A stretch of 64,000 bases of DNA from Thermoplasmatota archaeon (GCA_028279595.1 JANQNK010000007.1:25214-89213); one strand, 5' to 3'. Counted from the first letter of the stretch, positions 46,748-57,661 are shown. Numbers and translations are program-made. Notes: generated by a model from the letters alone, not told the origin.

Positions 46748-48816
46748 CCGGAGCCCGGATCACTGGACACCCCATCCTCGGGAAGCCGGGACCCGCCGAG
46801 GGGATAGAATTCACGTTCAATGGGAAGGAGATAGCGTCTGTAAGGGGGGAGATGATATCCTCCGCCCTCTTCGCAGCCGGGATCCATGTCTTCGGCCATC
46901 ATGAGAGGGACGGATCGCCCCAGGGGATGTTCTGCGCCAACGGACAGTGCGCCCAGTGCCTTGTCCTTGCAGACGGACTCCCGGTCAAATCATGCATAAC
47001 CGCCGTCAGGGAGGGGATGGACGTCAGGTCCATGGAGGGCCTGCCCGAGCTCGTGTCCGACGATCCACCCGTCGAGATGACGGACGTAACCGTGGTGGAC
47101 ACTGAAGTGCTCATCGTCGGAGGGGGGCCGGCCGGACTCTCGGCGGCCCTTGAACTGGGCGTCAAGGGCGTCCATTGTCTGATATGCGACGACAAGGCCG
47201 AACTTGGGGGAAAGCTCGGTCTCCAGACCCACAACTTCTTCGGTTCCACCAGGGACTGCTTCGCCGGCAGCCGGGGGATGGACATCGGCACCGACCTGGC
47301 ATCCTCAGTGGAGTGCCAGGATACCGTCGATATATGGCTCGACTCGCCTGTGGTCGGTGTATTCGCAGATGGTCTCGTGGGCGTCGTGCGGGAGGGCCGG
47401 TACGTTCTGGTCAGACCCGGCCGCTTGCTTGTCACAGCGGGGGCCAGGGAGAAGGCGCTGGCCTTCCCCGGATGCGACCTTCCGGGGGTCTACGGCGCAG
47501 GAGCGTTCCAGACCCTCGTGAACCGCGATCTGATAATGGCCTCGGAGAGGCTTTTCATCGTCGGGGGTGGGAACGTAGGGCTGATCGCAGCCTATCACGC
47601 GCTCCAGGCGGGCATCGACGTGCTCGGCATCGTCGAGGCATTGCCCGAATGCGGTGGCTACAAGGTCCATCTGGACAAGGTCCTGCGGCTCGGCGTCCCT
47701 GTCCACACATCTCACACTGTGCTCAGGGCAGAGGGCGAGGAGGAGCTCGAGAGGGTGGTCATCTGCGAGATCGACAGCGACTTCTCGCCGATCGAGGGGA
47801 CCGAATCGATCTACGAGGCAGACACGTTGCTGATCGCGGTGGGCCTGTCACCCGTGAGCGAATTGATAACCGAAGGTGAGAGATGTGGCATGAAGGTCCA
47901 CGCGGCGGGCGACGCCGCGGAGATCGCCGAGGCCTCGGCGGCCATGTTCTCCGGACGTATCGCGGGACGCGAGATCCTGGCGGACATGGGACTGGATGTC
48001 GAGGTCCCGCCGGAATGGCACGAGATGCTGGCCATATTGCGAAGCAAACCCGGTCCGACGCTGGGAGAGTTCCCCAGGGCCGAGGCAATGGACGTCTTTC
48101 CGGTCATCAGATGCGTACAGGAGATACCGTGCAACCCGTGCACCGGAGCCTGCGTCGTCCAGTCCATCTCAATAGAGGACCCGACAATGATGGGAAGGCC
48201 GAGGTTCGGGGGGAAATGCCTCGGCTGCACCAGCTGTGTGGCGGTCTGCCCCGGACTGGCGATCACCCTGGTGGACAGACGCTACGATCCATCGGGTGAG
48301 ACCTCCCTTGCCATCATCCCATGGGAGCTTCCGGACGGTACGATACGTTCAGGGGATGTCGTCACAACGGTGGACATGGAAGGGGGGCCCATCGGAAAGG
48401 GTTCCGTCATCGCGATCAAGGGATCCGAGTGGATGGACCGGAGACGGCTCGTCTCGGTCGAGGTGCCGTGGGACGAGGCGGACAGGGTCGCCGGTATCAG
48501 GATCATCGGGCCTGGAGAGAGAACGATACCCGGACCGGGCGGTAACGAGGACGTGATCGTCTGCCGCTGCGAGCGGGTCACGAAGAACGAGATACTCGAA
48601 TACATCCAGCGGACGGGGACCAGGGACTTCAATGCGGTCAAGGCGGCCCTGAGGCCCGGAATGGGTCCGTGCGGGGGGAAGACCTGCCACGACCTGATCA
48701 TGCGTATCTTCAGAGAGGCTGGAGCTCCACCGGGCGAGGTGGAGCCTCATGTCGAGAGGCCCTTCACCCAGGAGGTCCCGCTGTCAGCCTTCCTCGGAGG
48801 TGACATCGATGACTGA
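46744..48816 (+). CDS. Sarcosine oxidase/proline dehydrogenase alpha-like: N-terminal Fer2, FAD/NAD(P), Fe-S and BFD-like domains
   Basis: IEFTFNGKEIASVRGEMISSALFAAGI..GMFCANGQCAQCLV; IVGGGPAGLSAALELG; CLGCTSCVAVCPG; BFD-like VIVCRCERVTKNEILEYI..GMGPCGGKTCHDLI; 4-nt overlap with previous gene. Confidence 0.87.
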   Translation: MTGARITGHPILGKPGPAEGIEFTFNGKEIASVRGEMISSALFAAGIHVFGHHERDGSPQGMFCANGQCAQCLVLADGLPVKSCITAVREGMDVRSMEGLPELVSDDPPVEMTDVTVVDTEVLIVGGGPAGLSAALELGVKGVHCLICDDKAELGGKLGLQTHNFFGSTRDCFAGSRGMDIGTDLASSVECQDTVDIWLDSPVVGVFADGLVGVVREGRYVLVRPGRLLVTAGAREKALAFPGCDLPGVYGAGAFQTLVNRDLIMASERLFIVGGGNVGLIAAYHALQAGIDVLGIVEALPECGGYKVHLDKVLRLGVPVHTSHTVLRAEGEEELERVVICEIDSDFSPIEGTESIYEADTLLIAVGLSPVSELITEGERCGMKVHAAGDAAEIAEASAAMFSGRIAGREILADMGLDVEVPPEWHEMLAILRSKPGPTLGEFPRAEAMDVFPVIRCVQEIPCNPCTGACVVQSISIEDPTMMGRPRFGGKCLGCTSCVAVCPGLAITLVDRRYDPSGETSLAIIPWELPDGTIRSGDVVTTVDMEGGPIGKGSVIAIKGSEWMDRRRLVSVEVPWDEADRVAGIRIIGPGERTIPGPGGNEDVIVCRCERVTKNEILEYIQRTGTRDFNAVKAALRPGMGPCGGKTCHDLIMRIFREAGAPPGEVEPHVERPFTQEVPLSAFLGGDIDD

Positions 48817-49984
48817 CCACGATGTCATCATCATCGGATCGGGTTCGGTCGGTACCCCGACCGCCTATTTCCTGGCCGAGGCCGGCATGGACGTGCTGGT
48901 GGTCGACGAACTGGCCTCCTCCGGCCAGGGACAGAACAAGGCGGCCATCGGAGGTGCCAGGGCGACCCATTCCGATCCAGCGAAGATCATGACATGCAGC
49001 CGGAGCCTGGAGATATTCTCGACCTGGAAGGAGCGCACGGGTACGGACATCGGGTGGAAACAGGGGGGGTACTGCTTTCCCGTCTACAGGGAGAACGAGG
49101 AAGGAGTTCTGAAGGGCATCCTCCCGATACAGAAGGAACACCGACTCGAGATCGACTGGTACGATGCTGACGGTATCTCAAGGTTCGTACCCGGTATCGC
49201 GACCGATGGACTGATAGGGGGCACCTATTCCCCCAACGACGGCCAGGTCAGCCCGCTGATGGCCTCGGAATCGTTCCAGAACGAGGCCGCTGCGCTGGGA
49301 GCCAGGTTCATGTTCAACGAGTCCGTGACAGGGCTCATCATGGAGGGAGAGGGTGACGACCGGGCGGTCACCGGTATCACCTTGACATCCGGCGAGGAGA
49401 TCTCAGCAGAGTCCGTTGTGAACGCGGCTGGGGCCCATGCCTCCGACATCTGCAGGATAGCGGGCTTGGACGTACCAATCCTGCCGGACAGCCACGAGGC
49501 CGGGATCACCTCACCCGTAAAACCGTTCCTCGACCCCCTCGTCGTCGACCTGAGGCCGGGCGGGGATGGGAGGACCTCCAACTTCTACTTCGGACAGAAC
49601 TCCGAGGGACAGATAATATTCTGCTACACACCGAGTCCGCTGCTCCCGGGGGAGGACAAGCGCGCCACCTCCGAGTTCATGCCGACGATCGCCAGGAGGC
49701 TCGTAGGGCTCATCCCCAGATTGAAGAACCTCATGGTCCGGCGCACCTGGCGCGGTCTCTATCCGATGACCCAGGACGGCGTGCCGGTCGTGGGCCAGGA
49801 CCCGTGCGTAAGGGGATTCTACATGGGCATCGGGATGTGCGGCCAGGGGCTGATGATGGGTCCCGGTGTGGGCGAGAGCCTCGCCTCGGTGATAGCAAAG
49901 GGCAGACCGGTGATCGACGAGGATGTCTTCGACCTCCTGAGCCCGACGAGGGACTTCGCCTGCGGACAGGAGCTCCTGAAGTAG
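48809..49984 (+). CDS. DAO-family FAD-dependent oxidoreductase (sarcosine oxidase/proline dehydrogenase beta-like)
   Basis: DHDVIIIGSGSVGTPTAYFLAEAGMDVLVVDE; C-term RTWRGLYPMTQDGVPVVGQDPCVRGFYMGIGMCGQGLMMGPGVGESLA. Confidence 0.9.
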   Translation: MTDHDVIIIGSGSVGTPTAYFLAEAGMDVLVVDELASSGQGQNKAAIGGARATHSDPAKIMTCSRSLEIFSTWKERTGTDIGWKQGGYCFPVYRENEEGVLKGILPIQKEHRLEIDWYDADGISRFVPGIATDGLIGGTYSPNDGQVSPLMASESFQNEAAALGARFMFNESVTGLIMEGEGDDRAVTGITLTSGEEISAESVVNAAGAHASDICRIAGLDVPILPDSHEAGITSPVKPFLDPLVVDLRPGGDGRTSNFYFGQNSEGQIIFCYTPSPLLPGEDKRATSEFMPTIARRLVGLIPRLKNLMVRRTWRGLYPMTQDGVPVVGQDPCVRGFYMGIGMCGQGLMMGPGVGESLASVIAKGRPVIDEDVFDLLSPTRDFACGQELLK

Positions 49985-50031
49985 GCCGTTGAGAACCTGC
50001 GGACCGGCACCGACGACCCGGTTCGACCGGA

Positions 50032-53000
50032 TCAATCCTCTTCCCGTTTCCTGAACCACACCATTGCAGCGACGACGAATGCCGCTCCGGACATTGCGAT
50101 TGGTGCCGAGGCCATCCCGTTCGATGACGTCGGAGGTTGATCGGACACCTGGATGGGCACCTGGGCTGCGTTGTTGTCCTGTATGCTGAGGGCCTCCTCG
50201 CCGCCGTAAACCAGCTGTGCGCGGATCACGTGCTCTCCGGATGTCGATGGCGCGAACCTGAAAGTGAGGATCTGGTAGGCCGCGTCGAATCCCGTTCCGG
50301 TGGTGACCGCCGGGATGTTGACGGTGCGATTCCCGACCTCCTCGCCGTTGTCCGTAAGCGTGACCGTGACACCGTTAGCCTCGGTGTTTCCGTGGTTCTG
50401 GACCTTGACCCAGACGGTCATGTCCTCGTTCACGAGCTGCTTCTCGATGAAGTCCGGCACGATCCCCTCCTCGGTTATGGAGAGCTCGGCCTTCGCAGGA
50501 ATGACCAGGAGGTTTCCGACCTTGACGTAATTGTTGTTGTTGACCTCGGGTATGATGTCCCTCGGGTCCATGATGATGCAGAGCGGATATGCGTCGAGGC
50601 TGTCCGAGCCCGTCTTCTGGGCCAGAAGGACCCTGAGAGGGGCGGTGTCGATGGTCAGGACCATGCCCTGCTCGATGGTCTCGTTGTGATAACCAGATGG
50701 AATGATCTCGATGACCTCGGACCACCTGTCGTGCACGGTGTACTGGGGATCGAGGCTGATGAAGAGGTCCTCCCTGACGTCGAAGGCCCTGTCCCTGTCG
50801 AGGTCCAGGAACACGAGGACGCCGACGTGTGCGGCCACCAGGAACCCCGTGTTCCTGAGTGTGCAGTCCAGAGTTAGATAGTCACCCTCGATCACACCGA
50901 TCCTCTCGTCGGGCATGTCCACGGTCCCGCTCAGCGTGATGTCCTCCCTCCTCAGCTCGATCTCGGGAGGAGGTCCGAAGACCACCGCCTTCAGGATCGC
51001 ATGGTTGTTATCCTTCGTGAACTCGACTATCCTGGACTCCTTGTCGATCCATATCTCGAGTGTGTGCGTGAAGTTCTGCCCGTCGTCTATGGGCGTCCAG
51101 TACAGCGAGTAGGTGCCGTTCTCGTAGGCCCCGAGTGTGACCATGACGGAATCGACGGTCCTGTTGTTGTCGGTGAGGTTGATGTTGAAGTTCTCGGCTA
51201 TCACCGGCCCGAGGTTGTGGATAGTGACCTCGATCCTGTTCTCGTAGCCGAGCACCGGTCCGACGCCGAACTCGACGTCCGGGTTCCTGTCCCACTTGGT
51301 CATGTTCGCGATGGCCATGTCGGGGACGGGCCACACGTATATCGTGCGTATGAAGTGATTGTTGGTCTCGTTCAGCTCGACGATCGCGTTCTCCGGGTCG
51401 ACCGAGATGTTGATCGTGTGGTTACCGACCGGATTCGCGAACCAGGTCACGTCGAGATGCACCTTCTGGCCAGGACGTATCTTCACGCCCTCCTCGTGGA
51501 AGACGACGCCGTTGTCGGTGAACCTCACGGTCGCGTTGTCGACCTTGACGCCGCCCTCGTTCCTGACGTCCACGCCGATCGTCACATAGGTACCGTCGGG
51601 CTGGTTCACGACGGACTCGACGTCCTGCTCCCTGAGGGTCAGCTCGGGCGTGTCGATGTTGTCGAGGCAGTAGACATAACCGTCACTGACCGACACGACG
51701 ACCTCGCCCATCCCGTCGTTGTCCATGTCAGCGACCACGGGCTGCTGCATGCTGAAACCGAAGTAGAACGACCACGCAATGGTCCCGTTGTTGCCGTGTA
51801 GGACGTACATGTATCCGTCCGAGGCGCCGAAGAGGATGTCGGGGGTGCCGTCCTGGTTCATGTCCGCCACCGAGGGGGCCGACAGCTCGATCTCGTCGTT
51901 GTCAAGGTCGAACTTCCAGAGGACCGAGCCGTCGTCGTCGATGCAGTAGACCCTGCCGTCGATCATGGTCTGGATGACCTCGTCGACGCCGTCCCTGTCG
52001 ACGTCGGCCGCAGCCCCGTACCCGGGTTCCATCCTGTAGCTGTCCTCCATGGGATCGCCTCCGTACCACAGGACCTCGCCCGTCTCCATATCGAGGGCGG
52101 ACCCTATGACCGTGGTCGAGTAGTACTGGTATCCCACGAGGACCTCGTCCATGATGTCCAGGTCGCCGCTGCCCACCATCTGGCCCGCATACGAGTAGAC
52201 CGGGCTCACCGGGACCTCGAGGACCCATACCCCTGTCAGCGGGTCCATGACCCGGTAGGTCGTACCGTCCATCACGACGAGCTCGTCCATGCCGTCCCCA
52301 TCGACGTCGTGGGCGGTCAGGTCACGGTGGGTGTAGAACCTGTCCTTGACCCAGATGGGTGTCTGGGTAGCACCGTCCAGCACCATGGAACCCGTGACGT
52401 AGATGGTCCAGAGGTGAGGCGGGCTGTACGAGTAATTTCGATATGTGAAGAATATGTCGAGGTGATCGTCCCCGTTGAAATCGCCGACGACCATCCGGCG
52501 GAAGGTGGTCAGCTTCTCCGCCCCTCCGAAGATAGAGTGTCGGTTGAAGCGCCACTCGCGCCACCACTCGGTCCCGTTCCATTCATAGACCAGGATAGCG
52601 CTGTACGACCTCGTCACAAGCTCTGTCCTCCCGTCGTTGTCGTAATCGACGAGGATGTGATCACCGTAACGCGGTCCTGTCAGGACCCCGTCGTCGGACA
52701 TCACGGGTTCGTTGTGGTAATCGGCTCCCGTGATGTTGAGTATTCCGAGGTATCCGGTCCGGGGCATGTGGAAGAGGACGTCCTTGGGACCGTCGTCGTC
52801 CAGGTCCGAGACCCATAGATGGGTGGTCGGGCCGCCGGTCCTCGCGGTCACGTGGTCCCCGGTGCCGTTGATCGTCCATACGTGTCCATCATCGGACACG
52901 ACGACCGCCTCGTTCAGATCGTCACCGGTCAGGTTCGCTACGTCCCTGACGAAGACGTTGGGCGTGGGATTGCCCGACCGTGTCGGGAAGAACCATATCT

Positions 53001-56000
53001 CCTCCGGTGAGGACCCATCGACGTTGTAGGCCCCGATGTTGTGCTCGTAGCTCGTGGAGAGGAACAGCTCGTTGATACCATCGCCATCGACATCGCCGTA
53101 GGCGTTGGACGATCCCGCCCTGTACCAGCACGCCGTCGGGTCGTGAGTGGTCTGGTAGTACCGGTTCATGTAGGCCCTCTGGAAACTGGTGGAGTTCCAC
53201 TTCTCCGTATAGCCGGAAAGCGATCCGTCGATGCAGACCCAGCGACTGCCGTCCTGGATGAGTATCTCCTTGAGGGGGTCGTCGTCGATGTCCACCACGG
53301 CCCGGACCTCCCAGTCCCAGGAACCCGGAGCCCCGAACTGGGCCTCCACGGCCCCCGTGTCGAGGTCGATCACGAGGCTGTGCCACCTGTGGTGCCCAGT
53401 AGCCCTTGCCTCCTCGCTCTGGTAACGAAGACTGACGGCCATCTCGTAGACGCCGTCGCCGTCGAGGTCGGCGACGCTGCCGACCCGCCAGTGGAAGTCG
53501 TACCTGTCGCCCCATGTGTCGGGGACCTCGTAGTGGCTCCTCTCGCCGATCGTCGTCTCGTTGCATTCGAGGACGAATATCCCGGAGAACTCGTTCCTCC
53601 GGTAGGGTATCACGATGTTGCCCCTGCCGTCGGCGGGGTCCAGGTCGACGATCACGACTGAACCGCTGACTCTGTACGGGTCCGAGCTCAGGGTCCTCTC
53701 GTACTCGAAGGACCCGTCCTCGGCATTGTAGACCGCCACCCTGTAGCGGGCGAGGTCCACGACCTCCTTCTCGCCGTCGAGGTCGACATCGCCTATGGCA
53801 AGGCTGTTGTAGGAATCGTAAGCGTAGGATATGTCCCACATCGTCTCGGGGACAGCGCGCCATCCGACGGTATTGAACTTCCATGCCCTCAGGCGTCCGT
53901 CGTTGATCTTGACTATCATCTCGTACTTTCCGTCGTTGAGTCCGTCGAAGTCGTCGACGATGATGTTGTCGGGTGAGTTGTACTGCAGGTATCGGGTCGG
54001 CCAGGTCTTCTCGTACTGGAGGGTGCCATTGATCCCGTTGATTATGGAGATCCTCGCGGGATAGTAGTTCCCGGCGATGACGTCGGGGACGCCGTTCTTG
54101 TCCACGTCGTAGACGCCGATGATGCTGTCCACGGCGCTGGTCTTCCCGATCCAGAGCAGGACGTCATCGGGTGTCTTTGCGACGACGCGGTCCCCGTAGA
54201 TCATCACGATGTCGTTCCTCGAATCGAGGTTGACGTCCGCAGTGACGCCCCAGGTCGCGTATCCGCCGATGTGGTACTTCCAGCTGACACCGGGCCCCAC
54301 GATGTCCGATGCGAGCGTGGTGTATGATGTCGATTGCTTGTTCCCGCGCTTGTAGGTCCAGTCGTCCGTCGGCACCAGCTGGGCGTGGCGGGTCCGGTCA
54401 GTGGATACGTTGGATATCAGGGCCGATCCGGTCCAGAGCTCGTATCCCTGCTTCTCGATCGTGATCGTGTACTCCACGTCGCCGGAGGTGGTGTAACGCA
54501 CGGGCGCGACATAGGTCCCATCCGTCTGGGAGAGCACCGTCAGGTTCTCCATCTGGAGGACGTCCTGGGTCACATGGACCTTGGCCATCGGTATGCGGGT
54601 CCCGACGTCAGCCTGCGTCACCTCGCCGTGGACCCACGCGGGCTGCTCGTAGAAGAAGAAGCTCATGTCCCTCAGGACCGGTGTCTCGTATCCGTCAGCG
54701 GTGGTCAGGACCACCCGGTACTGTACAAGCTCACCCTGCAGTGCCGTCCCGAAGTCGTATTCGAGGTTGTCGACGGGGACCCACGCTGAAGCGTTGACCT
54801 CCGCAGTGGTGTTGCCGGAGCGGAAGTACGTAGTTATCGTCGTTCCAGGCGGGAGGTCCTCGTGCCACTGGATGGCGCTGACCATGAAGTCGGGGTCCGT
54901 GGTGTTGTACTCCGGGGAGATGTACTCGCCCGTCATCCCGGTGCCGTATACACCGATGTCGGCGACCTGATAGTAATGCCATCTGTCGTTGGTCGAGTGG
55001 TTGCCGTAGACGTCGAAGAGCCTGACGTACCTTCCGGTCACGGTCGCGGTGGATGGGAGCCATCCCGAGACCGTGGAACCGGACGTACCGGTGAACTCGG
55101 CACCGTCGGTCAGTAGGAAGGTGTCAGGGCAGTCATGGACGTCGGTCCATGTACCCTTGTCGTAGCTCACGATCATCGTCTCGCCCGAGAAGGTGTCCGT
55201 CGTTACGTTGTAATCGGTATAGACGGCCATCTTGAACCCGCTCTGCCACAGACGGTGGTGGTTGTTCATCAGGTACTCGATGTGCGTGATGTCCTGCTGC
55301 GAGCCGAGGTCGATGGCTATCCATTGGGGGTTCATGTTGTCGCCGGAATTGATGTTCCGCGTTCCGTGGAATATCCTTTCGCGGCGCCCGTCCACCGCCT
55401 GATGGAACGGGTAGGTGGACCAGTCGCCGTAGTTGCTGAAGACCGTCGCATCGAGCGCCAGGTTGTTGTCGAGGACGACGGCGTTGCGCTTCTCGCTGAC
55501 GATGGTCCCGTTGAAGGTGCCCGGCGAGAAGTCGTCGACGCTAGTGAGATCTATGTGATTGATGCGCGTGATCTCGAGGTCCAGGGTCGCGTTCCCGATC
55601 AGGGCGATCGACTCCTGATATCCGTTGTAGATGTCGTTGCCGGTGGTGAGCCGGTACGATCCCGCCGGGACGCCGATCCTGTACATGCCGTCCGCGTCGG
55701 TGATGTCGAGGTTCTGGAGGAGCCCGCCCGACATGAGAGAGACCGTGACGTCAGGAACGGGATATCCGCCCGTGTTCGTGACCTGCCCGGCAAGCCATAC
55801 AGGGTCCTCGAAGAAACGGATGGCGATGGACTCGAGCACGGGCGTGCTGCGGCCAGTCCCGTTGAAGAACACCCGATACTGGATGTACCTGCCGGACGGT
55901 GTCGTCAGGGTGTTGTCGAGGGGATCGACATCCTCCCACGCGGAAGCCCCGGCCATTCCGGGGTCATCGGAGGAACGCAGCTGCACCGTAAGGGTCTGGT

Positions 56001-57597
56001 TGGCGTTGACGTGGGCCGAATATGTTACGAGAGTGACCTGGTCGTCGACCGATCCCGCATCGTGGATGTCCGAGACGTAATACCCGGTCGTCCCGAGGGT
56101 CGACTGCGTGAGGGATGGAGGTGCCGATATCGCGTAGTTCTGCCTGTGGGTGGCCGTGTCGTACTTGATCACCTGCCTCGACGACCAGCTCGTTCCGTCG
56201 CCCATGTTGGCTGCCGAGTATATCCTGCCGCCGCTCCCGTGTTCGATGGCGATGATGTCGAGGTCGCCGTCACCGTCGAAGTCGAAATCGTCGATCGCGC
56301 CATGGCTCGAGTAGTCGAAGGACACTCCCTGCCAGGTGAATCCGCAGGCTCCATCGCCCTTCCAGATGGAGTACACTCCTGGCGAGCCGTCGTTGGTCAT
56401 GATGTCCGCGGTGCCGTCGTTGTCGAGGTCGGCCACGACCAGTCCATAGGGGTCGCGGTAGGCCGCCTCGTCGTAGAGCTGTGAGTACGCCGTGAAGAGG
56501 TAGACCGGCTCCGAGAAGGTGCCGTTGCCCGTGCCGAGGAAGGCCCAGACCGTTCCGGTCCCGTACTCGGTGTAGACGACGTCCGGATTTCCGTCGTTGT
56601 TGACGTCACCGGCGTCCTTGCCCCTGCCCCTGCCTCCGGGGGCGTTGGTCGTGATCGTGTTCTTGATGAAAGAGCCGTTCCCGATCCCCTCGTAGAAGTA
56701 GAGGGCATCATCGTTCCCGGTGATGGCGAAATCCCAGTTCCCGTCCAGGTCGTAGTCGTCCACGGCGCAGTCCATCAGGTATGCGTTCACATCGAAAGCA
56801 GTACCCTGTATCTCTGCCGGGTCCGCGAAGGTCCTGTGTCCCTCGCCGTCCACGCCGAGGTTCTCGACGAAGTAGAGGTTGTTGTTGTCCTTCCAGTTCC
56901 CGTCGTACTTGATGAAGGGTACGACCATGTCATAGTCGCCGTCGTTGTCGAAGTCGGCGAGGGGGACTCCCCTCACGTTCAGGGAGAAGGAATCGACGGC
57001 GACCTCCCAGTCGTCGTACTCGTAGTAATCGTCCTTGTTCGCGAAGGTTCCGTCTCCGTTGATGTCGACGTACCATACGTAGCCCCTGTTGGAGTTCCGC
57101 TGGTTCCAGTTCCCGCCCCACTCGTAGTCGTTGGCCGTGACGAAGAACCACTCGTCCTGGGGGAGCAGGGGGCTGTCCGTGACGGAGAGGCGCATCCCGT
57201 CCTGGATCATCTCGACCCCCGAGAACGTACCGTCGGAGAACATGTCTCCGGCCTCGTACCATCCGCCCGGTATCATGTGGGCTGTGATCGAGGAGTCGGT
57301 GCTGACGTTGTTGACCACGAACGGCTCGTACCCCGAGGCGGATCCGAGGACCTGGTAGTCCCCGTGGGCCAGCATCGCGGAGAACTCCCCGTTCACGTCG
57401 GTCACTGTGGCGTTAGCGCCGTTGAAACTCACGATAGCGCCGGCCATCGGGTTCCCGGAGCCGTCGAGGACCGTTCCGGATATCGTGCCGGCCTGCAGCG
57501 GGGCGTATGATCCCTCTGCCGAGGCAACAGTGTCCAGCACGGGTGTCATCGATACAGTCAAAAGTAGCAATACGACAAAGACAGGGCTATGCTTCAT
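50032..57597 (-). CDS. Giant surface protein: carboxypeptidase-regulatory-like, FG-GAP/VCBS-like, F5/8C-discoidin-like and CARDB-like domains, C-terminal TM
   Basis: Signal peptide at 57597 (MKHSPVFVVLLLLTVSMTPVLDTVAS); repeated D-x-D-x-DG motifs; QWIAIDLGSQQDITHIEYLMNNHHRLWQSGFKMAVYTDYN; TM AAFVVAAMVWFRKREED. Confidence 0.87.
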   Translation of the reverse strand: MKHSPVFVVLLLLTVSMTPVLDTVASAEGSYAPLQAGTISGTVLDGSGNPMAGAIVSFNGANATVTDVNGEFSAMLAHGDYQVLGSASGYEPFVVNNVSTDSSITAHMIPGGWYEAGDMFSDGTFSGVEMIQDGMRLSVTDSPLLPQDEWFFVTANDYEWGGNWNQRNSNRGYVWYVDINGDGTFANKDDYYEYDDWEVAVDSFSLNVRGVPLADFDNDGDYDMVVPFIKYDGNWKDNNNLYFVENLGVDGEGHRTFADPAEIQGTAFDVNAYLMDCAVDDYDLDGNWDFAITGNDDALYFYEGIGNGSFIKNTITTNAPGGRGRGKDAGDVNNDGNPDVVYTEYGTGTVWAFLGTGNGTFSEPVYLFTAYSQLYDEAAYRDPYGLVVADLDNDGTADIMTNDGSPGVYSIWKGDGACGFTWQGVSFDYSSHGAIDDFDFDGDGDLDIIAIEHGSGGRIYSAANMGDGTSWSSRQVIKYDTATHRQNYAISAPPSLTQSTLGTTGYYVSDIHDAGSVDDQVTLVTYSAHVNANQTLTVQLRSSDDPGMAGASAWEDVDPLDNTLTTPSGRYIQYRVFFNGTGRSTPVLESIAIRFFEDPVWLAGQVTNTGGYPVPDVTVSLMSGGLLQNLDITDADGMYRIGVPAGSYRLTTGNDIYNGYQESIALIGNATLDLEITRINHIDLTSVDDFSPGTFNGTIVSEKRNAVVLDNNLALDATVFSNYGDWSTYPFHQAVDGRRERIFHGTRNINSGDNMNPQWIAIDLGSQQDITHIEYLMNNHHRLWQSGFKMAVYTDYNVTTDTFSGETMIVSYDKGTWTDVHDCPDTFLLTDGAEFTGTSGSTVSGWLPSTATVTGRYVRLFDVYGNHSTNDRWHYYQVADIGVYGTGMTGEYISPEYNTTDPDFMVSAIQWHEDLPPGTTITTYFRSGNTTAEVNASAWVPVDNLEYDFGTALQGELVQYRVVLTTADGYETPVLRDMSFFFYEQPAWVHGEVTQADVGTRIPMAKVHVTQDVLQMENLTVLSQTDGTYVAPVRYTTSGDVEYTITIEKQGYELWTGSALISNVSTDRTRHAQLVPTDDWTYKRGNKQSTSYTTLASDIVGPGVSWKYHIGGYATWGVTADVNLDSRNDIVMIYGDRVVAKTPDDVLLWIGKTSAVDSIIGVYDVDKNGVPDVIAGNYYPARISIINGINGTLQYEKTWPTRYLQYNSPDNIIVDDFDGLNDGKYEMIVKINDGRLRAWKFNTVGWRAVPETMWDISYAYDSYNSLAIGDVDLDGEKEVVDLARYRVAVYNAEDGSFEYERTLSSDPYRVSGSVVIVDLDPADGRGNIVIPYRRNEFSGIFVLECNETTIGERSHYEVPDTWGDRYDFHWRVGSVADLDGDGVYEMAVSLRYQSEEARATGHHRWHSLVIDLDTGAVEAQFGAPGSWDWEVRAVVDIDDDPLKEILIQDGSRWVCIDGSLSGYTEKWNSTSFQRAYMNRYYQTTHDPTACWYRAGSSNAYGDVDGDGINELFLSTSYEHNIGAYNVDGSSPEEIWFFPTRSGNPTPNVFVRDVANLTGDDLNEAVVVSDDGHVWTINGTGDHVTARTGGPTTHLWVSDLDDDGPKDVLFHMPRTGYLGILNITGADYHNEPVMSDDGVLTGPRYGDHILVDYDNDGRTELVTRSYSAILVYEWNGTEWWREWRFNRHSIFGGAEKLTTFRRMVVGDFNGDDHLDIFFTYRNYSYSPPHLWTIYVTGSMVLDGATQTPIWVKDRFYTHRDLTAHDVDGDGMDELVVMDGTTYRVMDPLTGVWVLEVPVSPVYSYAGQMVGSGDLDIMDEVLVGYQYYSTTVIGSALDMETGEVLWYGGDPMEDSYRMEPGYGAAADVDRDGVDEVIQTMIDGRVYCIDDDGSVLWKFDLDNDEIELSAPSVADMNQDGTPDILFGASDGYMYVLHGNNGTIAWSFYFGFSMQQPVVADMDNDGMGEVVVSVSDGYVYCLDNIDTPELTLREQDVESVVNQPDGTYVTIGVDVRNEGGVKVDNATVRFTDNGVVFHEEGVKIRPGQKVHLDVTWFANPVGNHTINISVDPENAIVELNETNNHFIRTIYVWPVPDMAIANMTKWDRNPDVEFGVGPVLGYENRIEVTIHNLGPVIAENFNINLTDNNRTVDSVMVTLGAYENGTYSLYWTPIDDGQNFTHTLEIWIDKESRIVEFTKDNNHAILKAVVFGPPPEIELRREDITLSGTVDMPDERIGVIEGDYLTLDCTLRNTGFLVAAHVGVLVFLDLDRDRAFDVREDLFISLDPQYTVHDRWSEVIEIIPSGYHNETIEQGMVLTIDTAPLRVLLAQKTGSDSLDAYPLCIIMDPRDIIPEVNNNNYVKVGNLLVIPAKAELSITEEGIVPDFIEKQLVNEDMTVWVKVQNHGNTEANGVTVTLTDNGEEVGNRTVNIPAVTTGTGFDAAYQILTFRFAPSTSGEHVIRAQLVYGGEEALSIQDNNAAQVPIQVSDQPPTSSNGMASAPIAMSGAAFVVAAMVWFRKREED

Positions 57598-57661
57598 GTT
57601 CACGCCTCCGTAAAATGGTCCACCATTCCACACCATTCCACCGCTTCGAACATCCGATGGA

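Noticed and set aside
55135-56484. 449-aa plus-strand ORF antisense to the giant surface protein (also 59895..61523, 542 aa)
   Set aside because: Composition typical of reverse-complement frames of D/G/T-rich proteins; no recognisable domain.
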